From NCBI RefSeq assembly GCF_000317025.1, contig NC_019689.1, positions 3,984,024-4,048,023 of the forward strand: 64,000 nt of DNA, in the 5' to 3' direction. The translations under genes and the position numbers were made by a program. The stretch is from Pleurocapsa sp. PCC 7327. GTDB taxonomy: Bacteria > Cyanobacteriota > Cyanobacteriia > Cyanobacteriales > Microcystaceae. Position 1 is the stretch's first letter. Each line of letters begins with the position of its first letter. Positions 27,710-37,088 of the stretch are shown here, one piece after another. The notes under the pieces are model-generated. The model saw only the letters and a list, made by a program, of their open reading frames with translations. It made no database searches and was not told the DNA's origin.

Positions 27710-30211
27710 TTAAACGGGTTTATACTCTGGATGCACTGCCCCGATCAGCAATTGAGTTGCTTCGTCTTTAGGCAGGGGACGACCGAACCAATACCCTTGC
27801 ACTTGTTCGCACTGAAGACTGCGCAACAAATCGAGTTGCTGCTGTGTTTCTACTCCTACGGCAACCACTCTCAAATTGAAGCCGCGTCCTAGCGCGATCG
27901 CTGCCGAGATAATCCCGCGTTCCTGGGGATTGCCCCTGAGATCGCGAATGAAGGCGCGATCGATCTTAAGGGTACGGAAAGCAAATTGTTTGAGATAGCC
28001 CAAGGATGAAAAGCCCGTGCCAAAATCCTCTAGGGCGATGCGAACCCCTAGGTTTTGCAGATCTCGCAGCGTCGTTTGCGCGACTTCTAGATTTTCTCTT
28101 AGCCTGACTTCGGTAATCTCCAACTCCAGCCATTGGGGATCGAGTCCGGTTTTGTCAACGATTCTGGCAACGACTTCAGCAAGATTCGGCTGTTTTAATT
28201 CCCTGGCGGAAAGGTTAACGCTGATGGGGATGGGAGGCAAACCCGCCCGCTGCCAAGCCAGATTTTGCTCGCAGGCAGTTTCGATTGCCCATTTGCCGAT
28301 GTGGATCATCAGGTCGGTTTTTTCCGCCAAGGGAATGAATTTAGCGGGAGAGACAACGCCCAATTCAGGATGCTGCCAGCGCAAGAGTGCCTCCATGCCA
28401 GTCACTTCGCCCGTCGCCAGTTGCACTTGAGGCTGGTAGTGCAGATAGAATTCTTTGCGCTCCAGAGCTTGATACAGTAGGGTTTCCAGCTTCACGATCA
28501 GGGAAGCTTCGGAGGTCATGTTGGGATTGTAGAACTGATAGTGATTTCGCCCTAGATCCTTGGTGCGATAGAGGGCAGCATCGGCATTTTTCAGCAGCGT
28601 TTCTGCATCCTGCCCGTCTTGGGGATAGACGGCAATCCCGATACTGGTTTTGATATTCAGTTGATGCTTGTCTATTTCAAAAGGCTTCTTAAGAACGTCA
28701 AAAATTCTCTGGGCCAGTCTGACGGTATCGTCGGCACTTCTGATTTTTGGCAAGAGCACGGTAAATTCATCTCCGCCCCAGCGGGCGATGATATCGCCCT
28801 CTCGCACGCACGATTCCAGACGCTGGGAAAAGTTTTGTAGAAGGCGATCGCCGATGCTATGACCGAGGGTATCGTTGACGTTCTTGAAGGAGTCGAGATC
28901 GAGGAACATGACTGCCATCAGTTGCTCTTGTTGTTTAGCGCGCTCGATCGCCGCAGCTAATTGTTTTGTAAACTGAGTACGGTTGGGGAGATTGGTCAGC
29001 GCATCGTGAAAGGCTTGATAGCGTAGCATTTCTTGCGATTTTTTCCGTTCGCTGATATCCCGCACGGCGAAGCAGAAAATCTCTTTATTGTCGTAGTTGT
29101 CGGTACGGCTGATATTGGCTTCGACGCTAACGAAAGAACCGTCTTTGCGACGATGCTCGGACTCGGCTACGAAATGGGGTCGATCCGAACCGATTTGCTG
29201 AAGTTCGCCTTCTAGAGTTTCGCGATCGCCGCTAACGATATCGTATAGTGTCAGGTTAGACAGTTCTTCTGGGGGATATCCGAGTAAATTACAATAAGCC
29301 GGATTGGCTTCGATAATTTGTTTGGTTTGAGCATCTACTACGAAAATTCCTTCTGATGCTCGCTGGACTATGAATTTGTATCGTTCCTCGCTATTTTTGA
29401 AACCGACTTCGAGTTTTTTATACTTAGTAACGTCAAAAATGTAGCTTCTAATAACTTTATTGTCGATTAAATAGTGAATGTGTTGTTCAAAAATTTCGCG
29501 ATCGACTCGGACTTCGCGAATTAGGGAAGTGCCTTCTCGATACTGAGATTGGGTGAGAATGTCTTTGAGAATGGGATGTTCTAGTTGTCGTTCTTGAAGG
29601 TCGGGAAACTTGACGCTAGCAGACGGATTGAGATAATTAATTTTTCCTTGAAAATCAATTTCAATAATCGGATTGGGGCTAAATTCTGCTAGAGAAGATA
29701 ATCTGGCTAAGTCTTTTTGATGGACGAGTTCGGAGGGATGGGATAAGGCAATCGTCTTTTTTGCATCGATGTCATCGCTTTGGGTGTCTCGGCTAAAATT
29801 TGCGATCGGTGGCTTAGGTCTTTCAGCTTGTTCGCCTGCTTTAAGCAAGTAAAGTTCTGAAGCGGTAGAGATGATATGATAGCTCGCTTTTGATTTATTG
29901 CCAAACCAAATTAAATCTCCGTGTTTTAAGTCGTGAGAGAGGCAGCGCTTGCCATTAACGCTGATTCCATTCGTGCTTCTTTTTCCCTGCGAATCGCCGT
30001 CAACTACTCGATAAAAATAGCGATCGCTATCTTCAAGGTCGGCTACTTGAACGAGCGTGGCATGATGGCGAGAGACTTGGCGATCGTATAAAACAATGGC
30101 ACAGTTAGGGTCGCGACCGATAGAATAAGTTTCGTCTTTGAGGGAGATAATGCGTCTCGACTTCTGATCTTCAATAACCAGGATATGACGAACTTCCTGC
30201 GGATTAGTCAT
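27710..30211 (-). CDS. FHA-PAS-PAS-GGDEF-EAL protein with altered EAL site
   Basis: 833 residues: FHA (YSIGRDPNCAIVLYDR), PAS 1 (SPNPIIEIDFQGKINYLNP), PAS 2 with PAC (IFVVDAQTKQIIEANPAY, SEHRRKDGSFVSVEAN), GGDEF (ARWGGDEFTVLL intact), and EAL. MEALLRW and LELEITE remain, but the usual DDFGTG reads EDFGTG and the usual AEGVET reads AVGVET. The second change removes a conserved metal/catalytic Glu, so phosphodiesterase activity is probably lost or weak. It may therefore be mainly a cyclase or a c-di-GMP sensor. Confidence 0.92.
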   Translation of the reverse strand: MTNPQEVRHILVIEDQKSRRIISLKDETYSIGRDPNCAIVLYDRQVSRHHATLVQVADLEDSDRYFYRVVDGDSQGKRSTNGISVNGKRCLSHDLKHGDLIWFGNKSKASYHIISTASELYLLKAGEQAERPKPPIANFSRDTQSDDIDAKKTIALSHPSELVHQKDLARLSSLAEFSPNPIIEIDFQGKINYLNPSASVKFPDLQERQLEHPILKDILTQSQYREGTSLIREVRVDREIFEQHIHYLIDNKVIRSYIFDVTKYKKLEVGFKNSEERYKFIVQRASEGIFVVDAQTKQIIEANPAYCNLLGYPPEELSNLTLYDIVSGDRETLEGELQQIGSDRPHFVAESEHRRKDGSFVSVEANISRTDNYDNKEIFCFAVRDISERKKSQEMLRYQAFHDALTNLPNRTQFTKQLAAAIERAKQQEQLMAVMFLDLDSFKNVNDTLGHSIGDRLLQNFSQRLESCVREGDIIARWGGDEFTVLLPKIRSADDTVRLAQRIFDVLKKPFEIDKHQLNIKTSIGIAVYPQDGQDAETLLKNADAALYRTKDLGRNHYQFYNPNMTSEASLIVKLETLLYQALERKEFYLHYQPQVQLATGEVTGMEALLRWQHPELGVVSPAKFIPLAEKTDLMIHIGKWAIETACEQNLAWQRAGLPPIPISVNLSARELKQPNLAEVVARIVDKTGLDPQWLELEITEVRLRENLEVAQTTLRDLQNLGVRIALEDFGTGFSSLGYLKQFAFRTLKIDRAFIRDLRGNPQERGIISAAIALGRGFNLRVVAVGVETQQQLDLLRSLQCEQVQGYWFGRPLPKDEATQLLIGAVHPEYKPV

Positions 30212-30371
30212 CTTAGATTAACGGCGAGCAAGGATTACAATGATAGAGTTCCCTAAAATCCTCGGTCTATAACACTATAGAGTAGCAAAATCCTGAAGTT
30301 TTTCTTCACAAAGCCGATCCATCTGCCAAGACGATCCGAGTTTACCGGACTTTCTACCTATCGCGATAGAT

Positions 30372-31133
30372 ATGGACAATTCCAACAGCTTTATCTTACA
30401 GCTACTCGGCGTTTCCAATTTACTGGAGGAGCAAACCGATCTAGAGCAGGGTTTGCGAGAAGTTGCCTCTCTAACAGCCCAAATACTCGACGCACAACGC
30501 TGCTCGATTATGCTGCTGTCCGAGTCGCCAACGCAAGACAATGACGGCTACCACCTGCGAGTTTTTACTCACTATGGCAACCTGCCTCAATCGGCTTACC
30601 AACAAATAACGTCGCTCAATGAGGGAATTGCTGGCTACGTCGCCGCTACGGGCAAACCGCTATTGATTGAGGATATTACCCAGTCGCAATTTGTTGAGGC
30701 TGCCCGCTATCTAAATGAAGCGAATAAGAGTTTAATTTCTGCCCCCATTCCATTTGGAGAGCAGACCATTGGCGTCATTAATGTCAGCATTCCGTTAAAT
30801 GGAAAAAGTTTTAAAGAGCAAGATTTAGAAACCCTCAAACTTTTTGCTTTATTTATCGGAAAATCCATTCGCATTGCTCAGATGCAAGCAATCTTGCGTT
30901 CTAGATTCGTCGAGAGGGCTGTCGTTCGAGAATTGGCAGAAATTTCCTCAGAAGAGGCGATCGCGATCGCTCCCAATCCCACAAAATTAGCCAAAATCGT
31001 AGCCAAATCCTTTTATAAGGAACTCACTAAAGCGGGTTTTGGAGCCAATCAAATTATCGAAATCGCCACCGAAGTCCTCGATTTACTGCAAAAGAATATC
31101 GACCAGTATAAAAAGAGACTTTCGCGGGAGTGA
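30372..31133 (+). CDS. GAF domain protein
   Basis: 253 residues. A GAF domain spans about 15-175: LEQGLREVASLTAQILDAQ, RCSIMLLSESP, NEGIAGYVAATGKPLLIEDI and SAPIPFGEQTIGVINVS are in the usual order. No kinase, cyclase or other output domain follows; the C-terminal 75 residues are helical. It may act as a stand-alone sensor or an adaptor. It is divergent from the FHA-GGDEF-EAL cluster, sharing the spacer 30212-30371. Confidence 0.85.
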   Translation: MDNSNSFILQLLGVSNLLEEQTDLEQGLREVASLTAQILDAQRCSIMLLSESPTQDNDGYHLRVFTHYGNLPQSAYQQITSLNEGIAGYVAATGKPLLIEDITQSQFVEAARYLNEANKSLISAPIPFGEQTIGVINVSIPLNGKSFKEQDLETLKLFALFIGKSIRIAQMQAILRSRFVERAVVRELAEISSEEAIAIAPNPTKLAKIVAKSFYKELTKAGFGANQIIEIATEVLDLLQKNIDQYKKRLSRE

Positions 31134-31137
31134 CCAA

Positions 31138-31174
31138 AACAGTTATCAGCAATCACTATTTACTGATAACTGTT
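31138..31174. terminator. Hairpin between convergent GAF gene and flv2
   Basis: AACAGTTATCAG (31138-31149) and CTGATAACTGTT (31163-31174) are perfect 12-bp inverted arms around a 13-nt loop. It sits between two convergent gene ends, so a bidirectional terminator is likely, though the T-run is short. Confidence 0.6.
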
Positions 31175-31186
31175 GACCGAACGCTG

Positions 31187-32929
31187 CTAATAACTCGCCA
31201 TCTTGCGGTGAACGATCGCGGTAACGCCGTCGGATTCGATTACGTCGCCTCGACTGATAGTGGCGTAGACTAACCAGCGATCGCCGCATTGCATCCGATT
31301 TTGTACCGTGCATTCAAGATAGGCAAGTGCTTCGTTGAGAATGAGACGGCCATTTTCAGCTGTTTGCGTGTCAAGCTGAGCAAACGGGTTTTCTCCTGGC
31401 GTAGCGCGATAGGAGAAGTGCCGTCTGAGGTTGCGTCCCTCTTTGAGAATGTTGAGGACGAAGCGATCGCCAGGATGAATCATCATCTCGGCATTTTGGT
31501 CTTCGGCGACGGCAAGCATCAAACCTGGCGGATTGAAAGTGGCTTGGGATACCCAAGAAGTGAGAATCCCATGGTGAGTTTCGCCGCGTCGGGTAGTAAC
31601 GACGCACAAAGACCCGATGATACGCGCGACTGCTTGTTCGGTGCGATCGGCTTGCGCTTCGCTTAGCCCCTGACGAGGAGTCTGTAGCTTCTTCGTTTTC
31701 TTCAGCTTCTGAGCAAATTCTGCTCCTGCATCTTCGCACTCTTGCAAAATTGTCGGCGTGGGACTAAAGCGAACGCGGATGGTTTCAAAGCCAAAGCGAT
31801 AATTGGCATCTCGCAGCTTGCCCTCAATCAAGTCGATCGCTTCTCCACTCCAGCCATAGGAGCCAAACACCCCAGCTAGCTTAGTTTTTGCCGCTGCCGC
31901 CAGCACGATCCCCAGCGCCGTCTGAATTTGGACTGGGGCGTGACCGCCTAGGGTGGGAGAGCCGATAATAAAAGCATCGCAAGCTTCAACAGCACGAGTA
32001 ATGTCGGCGGGATCTGCCAGTTCGCAGTTAATCGACTCGACTGCTACTCCACCTTGCAGGAGTCCTTGCGCGATCGCGCTAGCAAGGGCAGTCGTATTGC
32101 CATAGGCAGAAGCGTAGAGCAAGGCAACCCGCAATTCTCTAGTTTTCTGTTGCTGGCACCAGTCGCGGTAATCGTAGGTAAAGCGACTAAGGCTATAGCG
32201 AACCAGTGGTCCGTGACTGGGAGCGTAGCACCTCGCCGAGAAAGATGTCAATTTGTCTAGTGCCGCCTCTACTTGTTTTGCCTGGGTTGCATGGAGGCAG
32301 TCGAAGTAGTAAAGCCTATCTTCGTCTAGCTGCTTCCAGTTTTCATCCCAGATAGCATCGTCGCAGACGTGAACGCCAAAGAACTTATCGGTATATAAAA
32401 TGCGGGTTTGGGGATCGTAAGTGCATAGTCCATCTGCCCAACGGGGAGTCGGCACGGTGACGAACTGTAATTCATGTCCTCGTCCCAAGTCCAGGCTATC
32501 TTCCGAACGAACGATCTCAATTTTCGACTCCCAGGCAGGAAAAGTGGCTTTGAGTGCGTTGGCACCCGGTCGAGAACCAATCAACTTCGCCTGGGGCGCT
32601 TCATCGAGCAAAACTTTTAGGGTTGCCATGCGGTTGGGATTGACGTGACCGAGGATGACATAATCCAAAGCGGCTAAATCCAGATGCTGCCGCAAGTGTT
32701 GCAAGTAAATTTGGGTAAACGATTCTCCTGGGGGGTCGATGAGGGCAGTTTTTTCGGAACGAATGAGGTAGGAATTTGCCGTCGTTCCCCGTTGGCGAGC
32801 ATATTCTACTTCAAACTTGAGGCGATCCCAAGTACGCGATCGCAAAACGATGGTTTCTTTAGCGATTTCGGCGACTTGAACGTCGCGAGGACGAGTTGTT
32901 GTAGTCGATAAAGTTTGGGAGGACATCAT
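31187..32929 (-). CDS. flv2: Flavodiiron protein Flv2
   Basis: 580 residues: metallo-beta-lactamase-like domain, flavodoxin domain (LLYASAYGNTTALASAIAQG) and C-terminal flavin-reductase domain, the cyanobacterial class C layout. In place of the iron-ligand motif HxExDH it has GHVNPNRMATLK, the neutral-ligand version of the Flv1/Flv2 type. Its operon partners decide the name: it follows flv4 and the sll0218-type membrane protein, the known flv4-2 operon that safely diverts electrons from photosystem II at low CO2 and high light. It should form a heterodimer with Flv4. Confidence 0.9.
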   Translation of the reverse strand: MMSSQTLSTTTTRPRDVQVAEIAKETIVLRSRTWDRLKFEVEYARQRGTTANSYLIRSEKTALIDPPGESFTQIYLQHLRQHLDLAALDYVILGHVNPNRMATLKVLLDEAPQAKLIGSRPGANALKATFPAWESKIEIVRSEDSLDLGRGHELQFVTVPTPRWADGLCTYDPQTRILYTDKFFGVHVCDDAIWDENWKQLDEDRLYYFDCLHATQAKQVEAALDKLTSFSARCYAPSHGPLVRYSLSRFTYDYRDWCQQQKTRELRVALLYASAYGNTTALASAIAQGLLQGGVAVESINCELADPADITRAVEACDAFIIGSPTLGGHAPVQIQTALGIVLAAAAKTKLAGVFGSYGWSGEAIDLIEGKLRDANYRFGFETIRVRFSPTPTILQECEDAGAEFAQKLKKTKKLQTPRQGLSEAQADRTEQAVARIIGSLCVVTTRRGETHHGILTSWVSQATFNPPGLMLAVAEDQNAEMMIHPGDRFVLNILKEGRNLRRHFSYRATPGENPFAQLDTQTAENGRLILNEALAYLECTVQNRMQCGDRWLVYATISRGDVIESDGVTAIVHRKMASY

Positions 32930-33126
32930 GATAATTTTGGATTTAAGATTTTGGATTGGGAGGTTTGATGGTTGACAGCTGATGGCGGCTTATACCTTTT
33001 CTAAAAAAGAACGCTACAGATGCTCGAGGAAAAAGCCTTGCACCCAGAGCTGCTAACTAATTGCGAACTGATAATTGCCAACCGACGCGGACTTCCACGA
33101 AGTGGAGGAGCATCGGCGAATTGGCA

Positions 33127-33660
33127 TTAGTCTTGGTAATGCCTGTTTGATTCGATCATTTCCTTCATTTCCTTCGCCATGCGCTTTTTATGGCGTTTGG
33201 CGATCTCTTGCTCTGGGTCGATTCCATCAAATGTTGGTGGCAGCCAAACCCTAACTATCAGCAGTACTCCTAGCACGAGTAAGAAAGCACAAGTCGCTAA
33301 AACCTGGCTCCAATTGGTTTCCAGTACGCCTCGCACGATAATTTCTCGCAGAACCGAGACAATAGCGACTTCTACGGCAACGCCGATGGAGACTCTCTGT
33401 TCTTTGAGGTAAATAATCAGCAGTCGGAATAACTCGACCAAAATCAACAAAAATAAGATATCGGCAGTAACAGCCTGAAACTCTAATGGTGGCAGCAAGG
33501 AGACAAACATCTCCCTTATCTCTAGCACCATGAAGCTAAACAGACCGATGCACAGACAAATAACAATCAAGTCTTGAACGAGTTCGAGGGCGAAGACGAT
33601 GCGACTCAGGCTCAACCAGCTATACCGTTGCATTGACGAATTTTTGAGGTTTTCGTGCAT
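33127..33660 (-). CDS. Sll0218-like membrane protein of the flv4-2 operon
   Basis: About 177 residues from the ATG at 33660; a GTG at 33684 and an ATG at 33633 are alternatives and none has a clear ribosome site. Four hydrophobic segments are visible (IVICLCIGLFSFMVLEI, ADILFLLILVELFRLLIIYL, VEVAIVSVLREIIVRGV, ATCAFLLVLGVLLIVRVW), the PsiE-type pattern, then a charged tail RHKKRMAKEMKEMIE. It lies between flv4 and flv2 exactly as sll0218 does in Synechocystis, where it stabilises a photosystem II-linked complex. Confidence 0.85.
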   Translation of the reverse strand: MHENLKNSSMQRYSWLSLSRIVFALELVQDLIVICLCIGLFSFMVLEIREMFVSLLPPLEFQAVTADILFLLILVELFRLLIIYLKEQRVSIGVAVEVAIVSVLREIIVRGVLETNWSQVLATCAFLLVLGVLLIVRVWLPPTFDGIDPEQEIAKRHKKRMAKEMKEMIESNRHYQD

Positions 33661-33694
33661 GATGAAAATACAATAAATGACCAATGACCAATGA

Positions 33695-35425
33695 CTAATA
33701 GTGGTTTCCGACTTTGCGATGGTGGACGGCAGTCAGGGCATCTGGTTTCGCCACTCGTCCGGTTGTCACAGTGCTGTAAATAACCCAGTGGTCGCTGCAC
33801 TCCATGCGACTATTCACTTCGCATTCCATATAAGCAAGGGCATCTGCCAAAATCGGGGCACCATTGCTGGCAGGATAGGTTTTGAGGCCAGTAAAGCGAT
33901 CGCTGCCGGAAGGTAAGCGCTTGAGAAAATGTCTCATCAGTTTTTGGTAATTGCCTTCCTCTAGGACATTGAGAACGAAGCGATCGCCTGCGTGTAAGAT
34001 TGACTCGATGGCGCGGTCTTTAGCGACTGCAATGGCGACTCCCAAAGGTTCGAGACTGGCTTGCATTACCCAAGAAGCAACCATAGCGCTAGAAAGATCG
34101 CCTTTTTTAGCGCTAATAATGTAAAGTCCGCTGCTGATTCGTCCCAGGGCACGCTCTAAATGGTTATCGAGGGATTTGATTTGCTTGATGGTACGATCTC
34201 TTGTCAGCGACTGACCTAAATGGGTTCCAGCTTCTTCGCAAGCTTGCTCGATGATTGGATTGGGCGCTTGTTTGAGCAAAATCGGCGGAAACGCTTCTGT
34301 TAATCCAATTTCCTGAAACTTGTTGCGCAGGGGAAAAATTGGCTCGTCTTCGCCGCCGCCGGACTCAAACAATCCGACAGATTGCTTGCCGTGCGCGGCA
34401 GCTAAAATCGTACTCAGGGCGGCGTGGGCTGCGATCGAAGACTGGGGAGGCATGCCGATGACCAATCCCTTCGCCTGGTTGACTAATTCCCGCACTTCAT
34501 GGGGGTCTACTTCATTCAAATTTACCAGCTCTACGGCTACCTCAGTCCTGGTAATGCCCTGGGCGATCGATCGCGCGACGCGATCGCTAAAGCCGTAATC
34601 TTCGACATAGAATAGAGCCACGAGCGTATCCGTTTTTGCCTGCTCTTGACTCCAGCTTTGATAGCGCTCTACCCAGTCTGGGATGTGATGTTGCAGCAGC
34701 GGTCCGTGTCCGGTGGCGATCGTTGCTAGCTCCAGTTTTTCTATCCGTTTTAAGGCGGACAGCACCGAACGAGCATTGGGACCCATTAGGCAATCATAGT
34801 AATATTTAAAGTCTTCTTCGATAAGATCTGGCTCCTCGTCAAACGTATAGTCGTCGCAATAGTGCATGCCAAACACGTCGCAGGTGAAGAGGATTCGCGT
34901 CTTGGCATCATAGGTAAAGATTGTATCGGGCCAGTGTAAATTGGGGGCAGAGACGAATGTTAACTCGTGTCCGTTGCCTAAGTCGATGCGATCGCCATTC
35001 TTAACCATCTGGTATTTGAAAGGCTGATGTACCATGTTTTCTAGAAACTGAATCGCCACTTTTGCCCCGACCACGGTAACGTTTGGCGCTAGTTGCAAGA
35101 TTTCTTTTACCAAGCCGCTGTGGTCGGGTTCGGTATGGCTGACAACGAGATAATCTGGGGTAGCAGGATCGATTAGCCCACTCAGGACATCCAGGTACAA
35201 TTGCTCGAATTTGCGGTGAGAGGTATCGATGAGAGCAGTTTTCTCTCCCCTAATCAGAAAGGAATTGTAAGTCGTTCCGTTCCGCAGACCGAATTCGATG
35301 TCGAAGCGATCGCGATCCCAGTCGAGCGAGCGAATGGCGATCGTTCGGTCGCCGATCTCGACGGTTTGCATCGTCAAGCGACTTGACGGACGAGTACTTT
35401 GAGAACGCGCAGTCAGTGCAACCAT
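33695..35425 (-). CDS. flv4: Flavodiiron protein Flv4
   Basis: 576 residues with the same three-domain layout as flv2. The canonical diiron motif is intact: VSHTEPDHSGLVKEI, then CDVFGMHYCDDYTF and ATGHGPLLQHH. The flavodoxin part (LFYVEDYGFSDRVARSIAQG) and the flavin-reductase domain follow. It is first in the operon, with a 233-bp upstream spacer that should carry the promoter. In the model strain this operon is induced by low CO2 and repressed by an antisense RNA to flv4; whether that antisense exists here cannot be judged from sequence. Confidence 0.93.
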   Translation of the reverse strand: MVALTARSQSTRPSSRLTMQTVEIGDRTIAIRSLDWDRDRFDIEFGLRNGTTYNSFLIRGEKTALIDTSHRKFEQLYLDVLSGLIDPATPDYLVVSHTEPDHSGLVKEILQLAPNVTVVGAKVAIQFLENMVHQPFKYQMVKNGDRIDLGNGHELTFVSAPNLHWPDTIFTYDAKTRILFTCDVFGMHYCDDYTFDEEPDLIEEDFKYYYDCLMGPNARSVLSALKRIEKLELATIATGHGPLLQHHIPDWVERYQSWSQEQAKTDTLVALFYVEDYGFSDRVARSIAQGITRTEVAVELVNLNEVDPHEVRELVNQAKGLVIGMPPQSSIAAHAALSTILAAAHGKQSVGLFESGGGEDEPIFPLRNKFQEIGLTEAFPPILLKQAPNPIIEQACEEAGTHLGQSLTRDRTIKQIKSLDNHLERALGRISSGLYIISAKKGDLSSAMVASWVMQASLEPLGVAIAVAKDRAIESILHAGDRFVLNVLEEGNYQKLMRHFLKRLPSGSDRFTGLKTYPASNGAPILADALAYMECEVNSRMECSDHWVIYSTVTTGRVAKPDALTAVHHRKVGNHY

Positions 35426-35658
35426 AAAGTGTTGTCTCCAAAACTTGAACGAGCGATCGTAAGTTGGCTTAATCTTTCTTTATCCTTGCTTAGAACACTG
35501 AATTTGTAAAATGTCAATTCGTAAAGATAATTATTAGCAAAAATTATATATTTGCAGGCAATAGTTGCTTTTAAGTTATCTATAGATCTAAACTTGACAA
35601 ACGCGAGTAAGACAGCACAAGCTTAAAGGAAACTTAAAAATGGTGAATTTTCGGGTTA

Positions 35659-37071
35659 ATGCTGCCCCTACTCTCCTCAGTCATAATCGCTCAAGCTGCT
35701 ACACCGCCATCCTTAACGCAGCAGCAATATATCATACAATCCCAGGAGATCCGCTCCTTACCCGGACAACTGAATGACGTTTTAGTCTTCAACAGCAACA
35801 GTCCCGAAGTCGTCCAAGCTAAAGGCATTCTCTTATCCACCTTTCCATTGGCTGGCATGCAATTTCCTAGCGCTCACCTAGGACTTACCCTAGAAGGACG
35901 TTTCGATCTCTTTACCCATCACATCGCCAGACCACAGGAACAGAGGCGGACGCTCTATCAAGGCGTTATCGTTTACAACCCCAGCGAACAACTGGTAAGG
36001 CTGAGAGTTTTGCAAGGGGCTAACTATCTGACCGAACCCGATGCGCCTTTCATCAATCTCCCCGCTATTGTTGAGGATCGCTGGGGTCGAGTGTTTTCCG
36101 GACCGGGATCTAGATTGATGGGAGATATTTTGCGAGGGATCGGGCACTCGAATTTTCCCACTCAAATCTTGATTCCTCCCTATCAGACTCGCATGCTCTT
36201 TAACTTGCCGATTACGACTGGTAGCGCCCGTTCTACCTTCATGCGCTTGGAAAGCGACGGTCCCATATACATGGCAAATCTAGCCATGTACCAGGTTCCC
36301 AACCTTCCCGAAACGGCATCCAAGACCAAGGATAGGAGCAACGCCCGCACGATTTCTTTCCGCGCCCCGACTTTAGAGGAATGGCAGAAAATCCTGGTTG
36401 AAGGAAGATTAGTCGTCCCCAGAGACAGACCGCCAACGCCACTACACGCTATAGACGATCCGAGGATCGAGAAAATCATTTACGGTCGCGTGGCTGGTAT
36501 CTCTGTCGGTTCGGAATGGATAGGCACGTTAGTCGATCCGGGTACGTCCAATCTGAGCATCCCCGAACGAGGAAAAGCCTTTTCCTATCCCCTGAGTACG
36601 GTCAATCGAGGCACTCACGGAACTCGACAAATACAAAGCGCCCCAATGCAAGTACGCTATCCCGATACAGCTTTCCGCGCTCACGGCAATTATGCAGTGC
36701 ACTACAATTTGACCCTACCGCTAATTAACAACACCGATAAACGGCAAACCGTAGCGCTATCGATACAAACGCCGCTCAAACAGGATAAGTATTCGGATCG
36801 CCTATTTTTCCTAAAAGCGCCAAGAGGACAAGTATTTTTCCGAGGAACGATACGAGTTGAGTATAAAGGCGATAGCGGGCTAATCGAACGACGATATTTC
36901 CATATCGTCCAGCGACAGGGACAGCAAGGACAGCCATTCTTAACTCTGAATTTGCAGCCGGGAGAGTCGCGCGAAGTGAATATAGACTTACTTTATCCTC
37001 CCGATGCCACGCCGCCCCAGGTATTGACGGTGCAAACGATGGATTACTTCATGGCTCCCCTGCGTCGATAA
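35659..37071 (+). CDS. DUF3370 family exported protein
   Basis: 470 residues. The short N-terminal hydrophobic stretch LPLLSSVIIAQAATPP looks like a signal peptide with an AQA cleavage site, so the mature protein is probably periplasmic or outer-membrane linked. It is rich in beta strands, with phrases such as LRVLQGANYLTEPDAPF, IIYGRVAGISVGSEW and HYNLTLPLINNT typical of DUF3370, a cyanobacterial family of unknown function. The start is a plausible ATG, though a longer signal could begin at a non-ATG codon. It converges with the helicase gene, only 17 bp apart. Confidence 0.8.
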   Translation: MLPLLSSVIIAQAATPPSLTQQQYIIQSQEIRSLPGQLNDVLVFNSNSPEVVQAKGILLSTFPLAGMQFPSAHLGLTLEGRFDLFTHHIARPQEQRRTLYQGVIVYNPSEQLVRLRVLQGANYLTEPDAPFINLPAIVEDRWGRVFSGPGSRLMGDILRGIGHSNFPTQILIPPYQTRMLFNLPITTGSARSTFMRLESDGPIYMANLAMYQVPNLPETASKTKDRSNARTISFRAPTLEEWQKILVEGRLVVPRDRPPTPLHAIDDPRIEKIIYGRVAGISVGSEWIGTLVDPGTSNLSIPERGKAFSYPLSTVNRGTHGTRQIQSAPMQVRYPDTAFRAHGNYAVHYNLTLPLINNTDKRQTVALSIQTPLKQDKYSDRLFFLKAPRGQVFFRGTIRVEYKGDSGLIERRYFHIVQRQGQQGQPFLTLNLQPGESREVNIDLLYPPDATPPQVLTVQTMDYFMAPLRR

Positions 37072-37088
37072 TCTAAGATAGGTCTAAT

